Below the pieces are notes generated by a model, which was given only the letters and a program-made list of their open reading frames with translations, had not been told where the DNA came from and did not search any database. The position numbers and the translations under genes are program-made. Shown here in pieces: positions 1-7,850 of a stretch of DNA of 64,000 nt. Location: contig NC_007503.1 of NCBI RefSeq assembly GCF_000012865.1, positions 744,001 through 808,000 on the forward strand, given 5' to 3'. The DNA is from Carboxydothermus hydrogenoformans Z-2901. GTDB lineage: Bacteria; Bacillota; Z-2901; Carboxydothermales; Carboxydothermaceae. The stretch's first letter is position 1; each line of letters opens with the position of its first letter.

Positions 1-2
1 TG

Positions 3-353
3 GAAAAGAATAGACGAGGCAGTATCCCGCTTTACGTGGACTACCAAGGGAAACGTGTGGTCTCTGGCATTCTCGGCCCGGACAAGGTTTTCCGTAAATC
101 GGTTGAACTGCGGCAAAAACTGGTAGTCATGGACGCTTACGGCATCGACGAGGAGAACTTCCGGGAACTCAACGCCTTCGGCTGCAAAGTTATCGAGTTG
201 CGGGAGCGAGACACCGGGAGGAAATACCTCATAGATTTCGACACCTTCAAAGCCAAAGCAGTACCTCGGCAAATCGGTAAGTTTGGCTTGCGGTACTATC
301 TTCCGCTTCGCTATTGGCGAACCCTTGAACCGGCAGTAGGCGATACGCCATAA
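3..353 (+). CDS. Hypothetical protein of the integrated element, 5' end outside window
   Basis: The reading frame is open from base 3 and has no stop before 353, so the GTG at 36 need not be the start and the gene probably begins outside the window. The visible part, about 116 residues, is basic and Tyr/Arg rich (RDTGRKYLIDF, FGLRYYLPLRYW) with no signal peptide or membrane segment. It ends 33 bp before the primase-helicase gene and probably shares its transcript. I do not recognise the family. By position it belongs to the replication block of the mobile element. Confidence 0.55.
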   Translation, partial: EKNRRGSIPLYVDYQGKRVVSGILGPDKVFRKSVELRQKLVVMDAYGIDEENFRELNAFGCKVIELRERDTGRKYLIDFDTFKAKAVPRQIGKFGLRYYLPLRYWRTLEPAVGDTP

Positions 354-385
354 GAACCGCCTAACTTTTCAAAAGGAGGGATTAC

Positions 386-2401
386 ATGAACACTGTTTCT
401 ATTCCCAGTTTAGCCGTTTTTCAAGCCGCAAACAAGTACCTCCAGCGAGGCTGGCAGGTCATCCCGGTGCCTTTCAAACAGAAAAGTCCAGTCATCAAGA
501 ACTGGCAAAACCTGCGTTTGACCCAAGAAGATATTCGACGTGTTTTCGCAAAACCCTCCAATGTGGGTATACTCTTAGGCGAACCCTCTGGCGGACTTGT
601 GGACATCGACCTTGACGACCCATTAGCGGTAAAACTCGCCCCCTATTTCCTTCCATCTACCGAAGCTATTTTTGGCCGAACTTCGAAGCCTGCAAGTCAT
701 TGGCTGTATCTCTGCTTTGGGGCAAAAACGACCAAATGGCAAGGCATTGATGGAGAAATGCTCGTTGAACTCCGTTCAACCGGTTGCCAAACGGTATTTC
801 CGCCTTCGATACACCCATCGGGAGAAGCTATCACATGGCACAAAGAAGGGCAACCTACGCAAGTAAGTAAAGCAGAGCTTGAAAAAGCCTGCTCAAAACT
901 TGCAAGTGCTGTCCTTATCGCAAAACATTGGCCTTCTCAAGGCACTAGGCAGGATACCGCTCTGGCCCTTGCAGGCGGGTTAATTCGCCTTGGATTCGGT
1001 GAAGAAGAAGCGGAAAGATTCATTGAGGCTGTAACCGTAGGAGCAGGAGACGAAGAAAGCAGGGACAGGGTGAAAACAGTCGTTTATACCGCACGCAAAA
1101 CAGGAAATTCACCAACCACCGGATGGAAACGATTGAGCGAACTCATTAGTGAGGAAGTGGTTAATAAGGTCTTGCAATGGCTTGGAGTGGAGAAACGAGA
1201 GGAAGAAAAGCAATCAAGGCCCAACGTTGAAATTAAACTTTGGACTGCTACGGAACTCATGGAAACAGACTTCCCCGAACCTTCGTGGCTTATTCCGGGA
1301 ATCCTACCCGAAGGCGGTTTGGTGCTATTGGCCGGAAAACCAAAAGTAGGAAAAAGCTGGCTTGCGTTAAATATGGCTTGCGGTTTAAGCAATGGCGGTG
1401 CTGTCTGCGGTATTCCTGCGGAAAAGGCTGTTAAGACCTTATACCTTGCGTTGGAAGATACTACCCGGAGACTGAAAACACGAATCCAACAGGCAGGATT
1501 AACGCCAAATGAAAATTCCCTCATTTCAACGACATGGCCCAAACTCAATGAAAAAGGCCTTACTCTGTTAGAAGAAACGATAAAGCAGGCTGGTATTCAA
1601 GTCGTAATCATTGACACATTGGCGAAGGTAAAACCTTCTTCTAAATCGAAGGTAGTTTCCTTGTATGACAATGATTATGAAATGCTCGGTAGTCTCAAAG
1701 AACTTGCGGACAGACTGGGAATCACCGTTGTAATCGTTCATCATTTGCGGAAAAGCGAAAGTGAAGATCCATTGGAAGAAGTTTCAGGAACTACTGGAAT
1801 CACCGGTGCGGTTGATACGATTTTGGTGTTGAAGCGTGCAAGGACTGAGGCGGACGGAACATTGTTCATAACCGGACGGGATTGCGAGGAACAGGAGTTA
1901 GCCCTTCGATTCAATGCAGGACGTTGGGAGGTGCTTGGAGAGGCGAAACTATACGAAATTTCGAAGGAGCGGAGAGAGATTCTCGAAGCAATCGAAAAAC
2001 TCGGAGGAAGTGCAAGCCCGAAAGAGATAGCTGAAATAACCGAAAGGCCTCATGGCTCGGTTAAACACCTCCTTCGCAAGCTGGAGGAAGATGGATTGGT
2101 AACTTCATTCAATGGCAGATATTCACTTACCACCTCCTTGAATGATATTCACCCAGACAACTCCGTTCACCCTGTTTACTCTATTCACTCTATTCACTCC
2201 GTTCACCCTATTCACTCTATTCACCGTTCACCCGGTGAACAGGGTGAATACTCGGTGAATGATACCATTCACCCTGAAAAATGCAGTAATGATGAGCCTT
2301 TCGGGGATTCGGTGAATGCGGTGAACACGGTGAACGGTGAACCTGTTGTTTTAGCAAGAAGCAACGTCTCACAACTCGATATAGAGGTATGGGAGATATG
2401 A
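386..2401 (+). CDS. Bifunctional primase-polymerase / RepA-like ATPase (mobile-element replication protein)
   Basis: 671 residues with ribosome site AAAGGAGGG ahead of the ATG. Residues 10-130 look like a prim-pol domain: an N-terminal GWQVIPVPFKQKSP segment, the acidic motif GLVDIDLDD near 71-79 and RTSKPASHW just after. Residues about 300-500 form an AAA/RecA-type ATPase with Walker A GKPKVGKS near 316 and Walker B VVIIDT near 407. A winged helix follows (about 530-585). The tail carries repeated I/V-H-S/P tripeptides encoded by iteron-like DNA. This is the usual layout of a plasmid, ICE or satellite replication initiator that primes and unwinds its own origin. The stop overlaps the next start (ATGA). 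Confidence 0.85.
   Translation: MNTVSIPSLAVFQAANKYLQRGWQVIPVPFKQKSPVIKNWQNLRLTQEDIRRVFAKPSNVGILLGEPSGGLVDIDLDDPLAVKLAPYFLPSTEAIFGRTSKPASHWLYLCFGAKTTKWQGIDGEMLVELRSTGCQTVFPPSIHPSGEAITWHKEGQPTQVSKAELEKACSKLASAVLIAKHWPSQGTRQDTALALAGGLIRLGFGEEEAERFIEAVTVGAGDEESRDRVKTVVYTARKTGNSPTTGWKRLSELISEEVVNKVLQWLGVEKREEEKQSRPNVEIKLWTATELMETDFPEPSWLIPGILPEGGLVLLAGKPKVGKSWLALNMACGLSNGGAVCGIPAEKAVKTLYLALEDTTRRLKTRIQQAGLTPNENSLISTTWPKLNEKGLTLLEETIKQAGIQVVIIDTLAKVKPSSKSKVVSLYDNDYEMLGSLKELADRLGITVVIVHHLRKSESEDPLEEVSGTTGITGAVDTILVLKRARTEADGTLFITGRDCEEQELALRFNAGRWEVLGEAKLYEISKERREILEAIEKLGGSASPKEIAEITERPHGSVKHLLRKLEEDGLVTSFNGRYSLTTSLNDIHPDNSVHPVYSIHSIHSVHPIHSIHRSPGEQGEYSVNDTIHPEKCSNDEPFGDSVNAVNTVNGEPVVLARSNVSQLDIEVWEI
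2146..2343 (+). repeat. Iteron-like 9-bp repeats inside the primase gene; candidate replication origin
   Basis: From 2146 to about 2230 the motif RTTCACYCT recurs, mostly every 9 bp (for example ATTCACTCT, GTTCACCCT). From 2232 to 2343 the inverse, GGTGAA, recurs (2234, 2243, 2254, 2311, 2320, 2329, 2335). The first block is read in frame as I-H-S and V-H-P tripeptides. Arrays of this kind at or in a rep gene commonly bind the initiator. Origin function is inferred. Confidence 0.65.
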
Positions 2402-2742
2402 CTGCCGAGGCCATTGTTACCGAACTGGAAAGGTTAAACGTAAAAATAACTGTTGTCGGGGACAAGCTCAGGCTTGAGGCCCCGGCTGGCATCCTCACAC
2501 CTTCAATAAAGGAACTCATAGCACGCAATAAGGCCCAAATCATCGAATGGCTAATGAATCCTACTACCGATTGCATGGGCACGGTAGTAAAGTTATACCA
2601 CGCAAGAAAGGAATGTTTAGAAGCGGGCTACTGCTTACAATTTACACTGGACTGTGACTTATTCCCTCTAACATGGCGTTGGGGATGGTGCAGGGAAGGG
2701 GTAAGCATGGCAAGGCCCAAAAGAAATGCAGGGGGAGGATAA
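2398..2742 (+). CDS. Small protein with TubC-docking-like N-terminal domain
   Basis: About 114 residues starting at the ATG that overlaps the stop of the primase gene; an ATG at 2389 is also possible. Residues 1-50 (start MTAEAIVTELERLN, then KLRLEAPAG and LIARNKAQIIEWL) match the short helix-hairpin fold called the TubC N-terminal docking domain, which is often seen as a tiny protein beside phage and plasmid primases. The rest is Cys- and Trp-rich and unrecognised. The translational coupling suggests it works with the replication protein, perhaps as an adaptor. That role is inference. Confidence 0.6.
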   Translation: MTAEAIVTELERLNVKITVVGDKLRLEAPAGILTPSIKELIARNKAQIIEWLMNPTTDCMGTVVKLYHARKECLEAGYCLQFTLDCDLFPLTWRWGWCREGVSMARPKRNAGGG

Positions 2743-2958
2743 AAATTTCCTTCCTTTCCTGCAAATGACCCGCCGGGCACTCGCTTGCGTGAAAAAATCC
2801 CCCATAAAAGCGAGGGTAGTCCCTTTAACGGACATCCCCTAGGGGCATGCCGAAAATTTTGGCCCTGCTCCAGAGAACCGGCGACGTGCAGGCTTGCGTT
2901 CGCAAAATTCGCTTTATCTCGCAAGAGGGGAAAAAGAGCGGTTGAATTGACTACCCCC

Positions 2959-2999
2959 TCCTCAAATCTGAGGAAGCCTCCTAAGTTTTACTTAGTAGG
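2959..2999 (+). repeat. Two adjacent hairpins, IS605-end-like
   Basis: TCCTCA (2959-2964) pairs with TGAGGA (2969-2974). CCTCCTAAGT (2977-2986) pairs with ACTTAGTAGG (2990-2999) with one mismatch. There is no T-run, so a terminator is unlikely. A decayed end of an IS200/IS605-like element is one reading. Confidence 0.35.
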
Positions 3000-3090
3000 C
3001 CGAGAGAGGGGATAGCGAATCTCTACCACGCCAAAGGGAAGACCGGCGAGCTGGGCCATGAAGGTACGTCCGCAAGTTTTACCGATTTTT

Positions 3091-3160
3091 TGGAATTTGT
3101 CACTTTTGCCTTGAATTTGCTACTTTTAGCTTAAATTTGCCTGCTTTCGGTAATTTTACC
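3091..3160 (+). repeat. Tandem 20-bp repeat, three and a half copies
   Basis: Units start at 3091, 3111, 3131 and (partial) 3151, with a shared AATTTG...CTTTT core and an exact 20-bp period, i.e. two helical turns. This suggests cooperative protein binding on one face of the DNA. It may be a second origin or partition site of the element. Confidence 0.55.
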
Positions 3161-3289
3161 TCTCCCCCCGGTGCAGTAAATCAAGAGCACTCTGGAGACC
3201 GGCGGGCAGGCCCTCCAAATACTCCGGAATATACTCTTTCACGAGGGTGGTTGAAATGCTACGCACATTGTGAACCTCGAGGCCATACC

Positions 3290-3309
3290 TGTGACCGCAA
3301 ACGGTCACA
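3290..3309. promoter_or_regulatory. Palindromic operator-like site
   Basis: Perfect 8-bp arms, TGTGACCG and CGGTCACA, flank a CAAA spacer. The site ends 22 bp before the start of the HTH gene at 3332, next to its ribosome site. It is a plausible binding site for a dimeric regulator, perhaps that HTH protein. No function is shown. Confidence 0.45.
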
Positions 3310-3331
3310 AACAATAAGGGAGGGGTGAAAT

Positions 3332-3853
3332 ATGGCAACAAAGGGATACAAACGGGAACACGGTCTTACCATCGAACAACTTAATGCTGTTGAACTTTTA
3401 GTTATGGGCAAGACCGATAAAGAAGTGGCCGAAGCTGTGGGAGTGAACCGGGTAACGGTTACAAAATGGCGGTTGTATGACCCTTATTTTCAAGCTGAGT
3501 TAAACAGGAGGAGGAAAGAAATATGGGGCGTTGCAGTAGACAGGTTTAGAAGCCTTCTATTGAAGGCCCTGAATACGGTTGAGAAGGCCCTTAACGAGGG
3601 AGATACAAGGACGGCGGTTGAAATTCTCCGGATGGCTGGACTGGACATGACAAAAGGGGGTGGCACTCTGGGGACATACCTTGTAGGTGAGACGGAAGCG
3701 GAAAAGATACTTGAGGAATTAGCAGAAGCGAAGAAGCGAGAAGAAACATTCAAGGCTTTTTCTGTTGCCGATTGGGAGAAGAAAAGCGTCCTTGACGAAC
3801 TCGAAGAACTGGCAAGAAGATTGGAGAGGTTGCAGACCAGAACCGGAACATAG
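3332..3853 (+). CDS. Helix-turn-helix protein, phage terminase small-subunit-like
   Basis: 173 residues, ATG behind an AAGGGAGGGG ribosome site. Residues about 8-45 form a helix-turn-helix (DKEVAEAVGVNRVTVTKW) of the kind found in small terminase subunits and related phage HTH proteins. A helical middle (FRSLLLKALNTVEKALNEGD) and a charged C-terminal coiled coil follow. Small terminase subunits recognise packaging sites and load the large subunit, but no large subunit is visible, so this may be a remnant or may serve as a DNA-binding regulator. A palindrome lies directly upstream. Confidence 0.6.
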   Translation: MATKGYKREHGLTIEQLNAVELLVMGKTDKEVAEAVGVNRVTVTKWRLYDPYFQAELNRRRKEIWGVAVDRFRSLLLKALNTVEKALNEGDTRTAVEILRMAGLDMTKGGGTLGTYLVGETEAEKILEELAEAKKREETFKAFSVADWEKKSVLDELEELARRLERLQTRTGT

Positions 3854-3926
3854 CGAAAACAATTGCTTGGATAACGCAAAATAACGCAACCCCCCCTGAA
3901 AACGGACATTTTCGGACATCATTAAA

Positions 3927-3957
3927 AGCCCAGTCGCAAGAGAAAGACGACTGGGCT
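3927..3957 (-). terminator. Rho-independent terminator (minus strand)
   Basis: Ten-base-pair stem AGCCCAGTCG/CGACTGGGCT. Read on the minus strand it is followed by TTTTAAT. It lies 49 bp past the stop of the minus-strand gene at 4006-4365. Confidence 0.7.
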
Positions 3958-4005
3958 ATGCTAATTGAAGATGCAAAGGCTAAAGGGTTAAAAGGGCCGT
4001 GGTAG

Positions 4006-4365
4006 TTATTGCACATCCACATTATTCGGGGTGTTAACATTTTTTGGCTTTCTTGCCCCGAAGAATTCCATAACAGCTAATATAAGAGCAATAACACCCC
4101 AAACTTTCATGTCAGAAAAATCGCTCGTCGCTCCATTTATGAAAGCAAATAAAGCTGCTGCGGCTGAGAAAATCATTGCGACCTTTGGAAGGGCAAAAGC
4201 AAAAGCACCACCGATGAAAAGTAGAAAGGCAACAAACATACCAAGGTCGCCACTACTGCCAGTTGTTTTGCCTGAAAACAATGCATCACCAAAACTGACA
4301 GTGCAGGACTGTAAAAACACTAAAATCCCGATGATGAGAGAAATAATACCAGATGCAATTCTCAT
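4006..4365 (-). CDS. Small four-helix membrane protein
   Basis: 119 residues with a clear ribosome site (AAAGGAGG on the minus strand). It has about four hydrophobic segments: residues 4-20, 42-62, 64-82 and 90-103. A Cys near 16 (LQSC) is not in a proper lipobox. The C-terminus is polar (KPKNVNTPNNVDVQ). Phages and integrative elements often carry such proteins, in some cases for superinfection exclusion, but nothing here proves that. It is transcribed opposite to the replication genes and has its own terminator. Confidence 0.6.
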   Translation of the reverse strand: MRIASGIISLIIGILVFLQSCTVSFGDALFSGKTTGSSGDLGMFVAFLLFIGGAFAFALPKVAMIFSAAAALFAFINGATSDFSDMKVWGVIALILAVMEFFGARKPKNVNTPNNVDVQ

Positions 4366-4451
4366 AAAAATTACCTCCTTTAAATTTTGTTTTTCAAGAA
4401 AAATTCTACAAAAAATAAAGAATTCCTTCTTTTTCTAAAGGTGGTTATAAA

Positions 4452-4592
4452 GTGAAAGTCGGAGAACTTATTGCAGTACTTAGTGTTGATATGTCGCAGT
4501 ATGATAAGGATTTGGCTACAGCGAAATCCAAAGCAGAAACTATAGTAAGTTCCTTAGAAAAGCCTGCAAAAGCCCTTTTCTATGCATGGTGA
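4452..4592 (+). pseudogene. Tape-measure protein N-terminal remnant (46 residues)
   Basis: A GTG start behind AAAGGTGGT opens a 46-codon frame beginning MKVGELIAVLSVDMSQYDK. This resembles the N-terminus of phage tail tape-measure proteins, which normally run to 500-2,000 residues. The frame stops at 4592 and no continuation is visible in the next bases. I read it as a severely truncated tail gene, which would give the element a prophage ancestry. A genuine short protein cannot be excluded. Confidence 0.5.
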
Positions 4593-4618
4593 TATAAAAC
4601 TATTCGGTGCAAGAAAAA

Positions 4619-4650
4619 AACCGCCTTAAAAGGCAAATATGAAGGCGGTT
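4619..4650 (-). terminator. Rho-independent terminator of the integrase transcript (minus strand)
   Basis: AACCGCCTT (4619-4627) pairs with AAGGCGGTT (4642-4650). On the minus strand the stem is followed by a run of seven T. It lies just past the stop of the small gene at 4656-4874. Confidence 0.8.
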
Positions 4651-4655
4651 GCAAG

Positions 4656-4874
4656 CTAAGAAAGCCCTTCTGCCCAAGCCGGTAAATTCGTTTTAATCCC
4701 CTTTTTCTCTAACTTCTCCACCAGAAACTTGCCGGAAACGCCTATTTCCCCGATATACCACTTTACCAAATCCTTCGCTTTCGGATTGTTTTCATCTATA
4801 GCCCTTGAAATCCCCTCATAGATGGCAAGAGTAACGGGGATGTAAAGCTCCCTCGGGATAGAAAGATTTTTCAT
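4656..4874 (-). CDS. Small hypothetical protein coupled to the integrase
   Basis: 72 residues starting at the ATG at 4874, which overlaps the integrase stop codon (TGATG) behind a GGGGGTGG ribosome site; an in-frame GTG at 4877 is less well placed. The sequence is helical (YIPVTLAIYEGISRAIDENN, then LVKWYIGEIG) without membrane segments. I do not recognise it. Tight coupling to the integrase suggests an accessory role such as a recombination directionality factor, but no winged-helix or MerR-like motif is visible. Confidence 0.6.
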   Translation of the reverse strand: MKNLSIPRELYIPVTLAIYEGISRAIDENNPKAKDLVKWYIGEIGVSGKFLVEKLEKKGIKTNLPAWAEGLS

Positions 4875-5836
4875 CACTTTCCACCCCCGGAGAGCTTTCT
4901 CGGTGCTCTCTTGCCCATCTGCTGTAACTTCTGCACTGGAGAAGCCTTTTCATGAACTTCCTTTATGTCATCCTGCGAAAGCCTGACATACCGACGTGTC
5001 ATAGTCAAATCTGTATGGCCCAAAATCCTCTGGAGGCTGAACGGATCTCCACCGGCTTTTAGAAACTCAATGGCGAAGGTATGGCGTAAGCCGTAGGGAG
5101 TGACTTTAACCCCTGCTTTCTTGCAGTATTGCCTTACTCTTTTGGCCCAATCGTTTTCATTCAAAGTAATGCCATTCTCGGAAGCAAACAAAGGCACGTC
5201 ATCGCCCCAATGCTCTGGGCGTATTCTCAAGAACCTTGCAATCTGCTGGGCAGTAAAGGGAGTGATTATAAGCGTCCTTCCTATCCTTGTCTTTGCCACT
5301 TCGGGCCTTATCCGTATCTCCCTTGACTCAAGGGAGAGGTCTGACCCCCTCACTTGCAATAACTCTCCGGGCCTTACGCCTGTGTCAATCTGCACGAGCA
5401 TAAGACAGTAATCCCTAAGGCCCGTATAGGTCTTTTTGTCCGGCTGTTGGAGAAGTTTTTTCACTTCCTCAAGGGAGACATGGCGGATATTAGTAATATC
5501 CTCTTTGGCCCTTTTTATACCTTCTGCTGGATTGGCAGGAATATAACCTTCTTTTGCACACCACGAAAAGAAAGCCTTGAGATGGGCTAATCTCTTATTT
5601 CTCGTGCTGGGGGAAGCCTTTTCGGTGAAGTATTTTAATACGCTTTGGCGTAGGGAGGTATAAGACTCCAAAGCATGAGGGAAGCGGTTGAAGAACCTTT
5701 CAATGTGGAAGCGGTAATCGTGGATTGTCCTTGCACTTCTGCCCTCTGCCTCTTTGACGAGGATAAACTCGTCCAGTAAATCCTGCCATGTTATTTTTAA
5801 CGAGAGAGGCAATCTTAAGACGTTACTTTTGGGCAT
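4874..5836 (-). CDS. Tyrosine recombinase / integrase
   Basis: 320 residues. The ATG at 5836 is chosen because AGGAGG sits 8 bases upstream; an in-frame TTG at 5854 has no ribosome site. An N-terminal SAM-like core-binding domain (about 15-100) is followed by the catalytic domain with the family residues: Arg in DTGVRPGEL (about 160), the LRHTFA box, GHTDLTMTRR and the Tyr nucleophile in RRYVRL (about 283). It catalyses site-specific insertion and excision. The gene lies directly beside the 3' end of tRNA-Thr, the usual arrangement when a tRNA gene is the attachment site. Confidence 0.92.
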   Translation of the reverse strand: MPKSNVLRLPLSLKITWQDLLDEFILVKEAEGRSARTIHDYRFHIERFFNRFPHALESYTSLRQSVLKYFTEKASPSTRNKRLAHLKAFFSWCAKEGYIPANPAEGIKRAKEDITNIRHVSLEEVKKLLQQPDKKTYTGLRDYCLMLVQIDTGVRPGELLQVRGSDLSLESREIRIRPEVAKTRIGRTLIITPFTAQQIARFLRIRPEHWGDDVPLFASENGITLNENDWAKRVRQYCKKAGVKVTPYGLRHTFAIEFLKAGGDPFSLQRILGHTDLTMTRRYVRLSQDDIKEVHEKASPVQKLQQMGKRAPRKLSGGGK

Positions 5837-5854
5837 AAAAATAACCTCCTTCAA

Positions 5855-5866
5855 GACCTACGCATT
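5855..5866. repeat. 12-bp direct repeat of the tRNA-Thr anticodon-arm region (possible att-related site)
   Basis: GACCTACGCATT occurs here, between the integrase and the tRNA gene, and again at 5937-5948 inside tRNA-Thr. The copy here is also the left arm of a small hairpin, AAGACCTA/TAGGTCTT. It may be a secondary attachment or arm-binding site. Chance or terminator use is possible. Confidence 0.4.
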
Positions 5867-5908
5867 TTTTTAGGTCTTTCGGAGGCTGGAAGGCTTGATA
5901 TTCAAGGT

Positions 5909-5983
5909 TGGAGCCGATGGTGGGATTCGAACCCACGACCTACGCATTACGAGTGCGTTGCTCTGCCCCTGAGCTACATCGGC
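5909..5983 (-). tRNA. tRNA-Thr (anticodon CGT)
   Basis: Read on the minus strand: acceptor stem GCCGATG/CATCGGC, D arm with GCTC/GAGC, anticodon stem ACGCA/TGCGT with loop CTCGTAA (anticodon CGT), T arm GTGGG-TTCGAAT-CCCAC, discriminator T and encoded CCA. It decodes ACG. The 3' end faces the integrase, marking this gene as the probable integration site of the element to the left. Confidence 0.95.
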
Positions 5984-6197
5984 AACAACATTGCATTAAT
6001 ATTTTAACGGGAAATAAGGTGGTAGTCAACGGGCAAATATTTGGGAGTAGCTTTAATTTTGAATCTTTTTGGAATACCATTCAGTATAAAAAAACAACCA
6101 ATCACCGTCATATAATGCAACTGAGTAATTATTCATTGAATTGAGCAGTATTCAGGGATAAATTTAACTTAAAAACCCTTTAATGGGAGGTAAGTTT

Positions 6198-7850
6198 ATG
6201 GTGGAAAAAGCTTACCCCTGGGTTAAACATTATCCACCTCATGTTCCTTTAAGTCTGACCTATCCGGAAACTCCACTTTATGAGCTTTTAAGGAAAACGG
6301 CTCAAAAGGTAAATAAAACTGCTTTAATCTTTTTTAATAAAAAATTATCATACAGCGAATTAACAGAATATATTGAAAATTTAGCAGTAAATTTATCCCC
6401 TTTGGGCCTGGAACCGGGGGACCGGGTGGGGATTATGCTACCAAATTCGCCCCAGTACGTAATTGCATATTTTGCCTTAATGGCGGCGAGGATGATTGCG
6501 GTCCCCTTAAATCCACTCCTGTCGGCAAGAGAACTAACTTATATTATTGAAGATGCCGGAGTCAAGGCTATTTTTGCCTTAAATCTTTTTGCGGAAAAGT
6601 TAAAAAACCTTGATAACGTAAAAATAATTTATACAGCAATTGCCGATTTTTTAGCGTTTCCTTTAAATTTTCTTTTAAAACTTAAAGAAAAAGCCCCTCC
6701 CGTAAAAATCGATAATGAAAAGGTCTTTGCATTAATGCCCCTTTTAAAAAATACCGGAAGCAAAAACTTTAGCCCCAAACAGCGGGACCTTAAAAAGGAA
6801 CCGGCGGTGATTATTTACACCTCCGGCACTACCGGTAAACCCAAAGGGGTTATGCTCTCGGAGTATGCCCTGATAGTCAATGCCTATCATGTCAAGGTCT
6901 GGGGAGATTTAGTGCCGGAAGATGTGATGTTAACAGTCTTACCGATTTTTCACGGTTTTGGCATGAGCGTTTGCATGAATGCTCCCCTTTTAACCGGCTC
7001 TTCGGTGGTGTTACTTCCGCGGTTTTCGGTGGAAGAGTTTTTTAAAGCAGTAGCGAAACACCGGCCAACATTGTTTGCGGGAGTTCCGACAATGTTTGTG
7101 GCAATGTTAAACCATAAAGATCTAACCAAATACGATCTTTCCTCCTTTAGAGGTTGTTTTGTTGGGGCGGCGGCCATGCCCCCGGAGGTAAAGGAGCAGT
7201 TTGAAAAAATGACCGGAGCTCAGGTTTTGGAAGGTTATGGTCTTACCGAGGCGGTAACCGCTAAGTGCTGCAATCCCTACCGCGGCGTAAATAAAACCGG
7301 CAGTATTGGGATACCTTTCCCCGATACGGTGATGGAAATTGTCGATGCGTTTACCGGAGAACCATTGCCGCCGGGAGAAATAGGGGAAATACGGTTAAAA
7401 AGCCCCGATTTAATGCTGGGCTATTACAAGCAGGAAGCTGCGACCCGGGAAGTGATTAAAGATGGCTGGCTTTATACTGGAGACATTGGACGGATGGACG
7501 AAGATGGTTATTTTTACATCGTTGACCGCAAAAAAGATTTAATCATTACCGGAGGTTTTAATGTTTATCCCCGGGAAGTGGAAGATGTTCTTTACTCCCA
7601 TCCCGATGTTAAAGAAGCCTGCGTGGTGGGGATTCCAGACAATTATTACGGGGAAGTGGTCAAAGCTTATGTAGTGTTAAAAGAAGGGGCTAAGACTTCG
7701 CCGGAGGAGCTAAAAGCCTTTTGCCGGGAAAACTTAACCCATTATAAAGTGCCCAAAATCATTGAAATAAAAGATGATTTACCAAAAAGCGCGATAGGTA
7801 AAATTTTGCGGAGGGCTTTAAAGGAAATGGAGAGTGAGGCCAGGCAATGA
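6198..7850 (+). CDS. Acyl-CoA ligase (AMP-forming, long-chain/aryl type)
   Basis: 550 residues. The ATG at 6198 lies 7 bases past GGGAGG; the in-frame ATG at 6183 overlaps that ribosome site. ANL-superfamily motifs are all present: the P-loop YTSGTTGKPKG near 207-217, YGLTE near 345, the hinge region GWLYTGDIG near 423 and the catalytic Lys in SAIGKILRR near 530. It would activate a carboxylic acid to its CoA thioester using ATP. It overlaps the next gene by ATGA and heads an operon with two dehydratase-type subunits and their activator, so its product is probably the substrate of that enzyme. The acid is not identifiable from sequence. Confidence 0.85.
   Translation: MVEKAYPWVKHYPPHVPLSLTYPETPLYELLRKTAQKVNKTALIFFNKKLSYSELTEYIENLAVNLSPLGLEPGDRVGIMLPNSPQYVIAYFALMAARMIAVPLNPLLSARELTYIIEDAGVKAIFALNLFAEKLKNLDNVKIIYTAIADFLAFPLNFLLKLKEKAPPVKIDNEKVFALMPLLKNTGSKNFSPKQRDLKKEPAVIIYTSGTTGKPKGVMLSEYALIVNAYHVKVWGDLVPEDVMLTVLPIFHGFGMSVCMNAPLLTGSSVVLLPRFSVEEFFKAVAKHRPTLFAGVPTMFVAMLNHKDLTKYDLSSFRGCFVGAAAMPPEVKEQFEKMTGAQVLEGYGLTEAVTAKCCNPYRGVNKTGSIGIPFPDTVMEIVDAFTGEPLPPGEIGEIRLKSPDLMLGYYKQEAATREVIKDGWLYTGDIGRMDEDGYFYIVDRKKDLIITGGFNVYPREVEDVLYSHPDVKEACVVGIPDNYYGEVVKAYVVLKEGAKTSPEELKAFCRENLTHYKVPKIIEIKDDLPKSAIGKILRRALKEMESEARQ

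Larger units (their letters stand above)
2743..3331. other. 589-bp region without a convincing gene
   Basis: Open frames here have poor starts and no recognisable domains. The stretch holds two adjacent hairpins at 2959-2999 (a 6-bp stem, then a 10-bp stem with one mismatch, without a T-run), a 20-bp tandem repeat at 3091-3160 and a perfect palindrome at 3290-3309. The hairpin pair resembles the subterminal hairpins of IS200/IS605-type elements, but no transposase gene lies beside it. Confidence 0.5.

Noticed and set aside
2146-2343. CRISPR array
   Set aside because: Units are 9 bp with no spacers of constant length, and they lie within a coding frame.
2785-3015. Open frames on both strands between 2628 and 3015
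   Set aside because: Unusual composition, no ribosome site, no domain; they overlap hairpins and repeats.
3091-3160. CRISPR or transposon terminal repeat
   Set aside because: Contiguous 20-bp tandem units without spacers; more like protein-binding iterons.
4031-4438. Plus-strand open frame antisense to the membrane protein gene
   Set aside because: The minus-strand frame has a proper ribosome site, membrane helices and a terminator; the plus frame is Lys/Pro-rich shadow.
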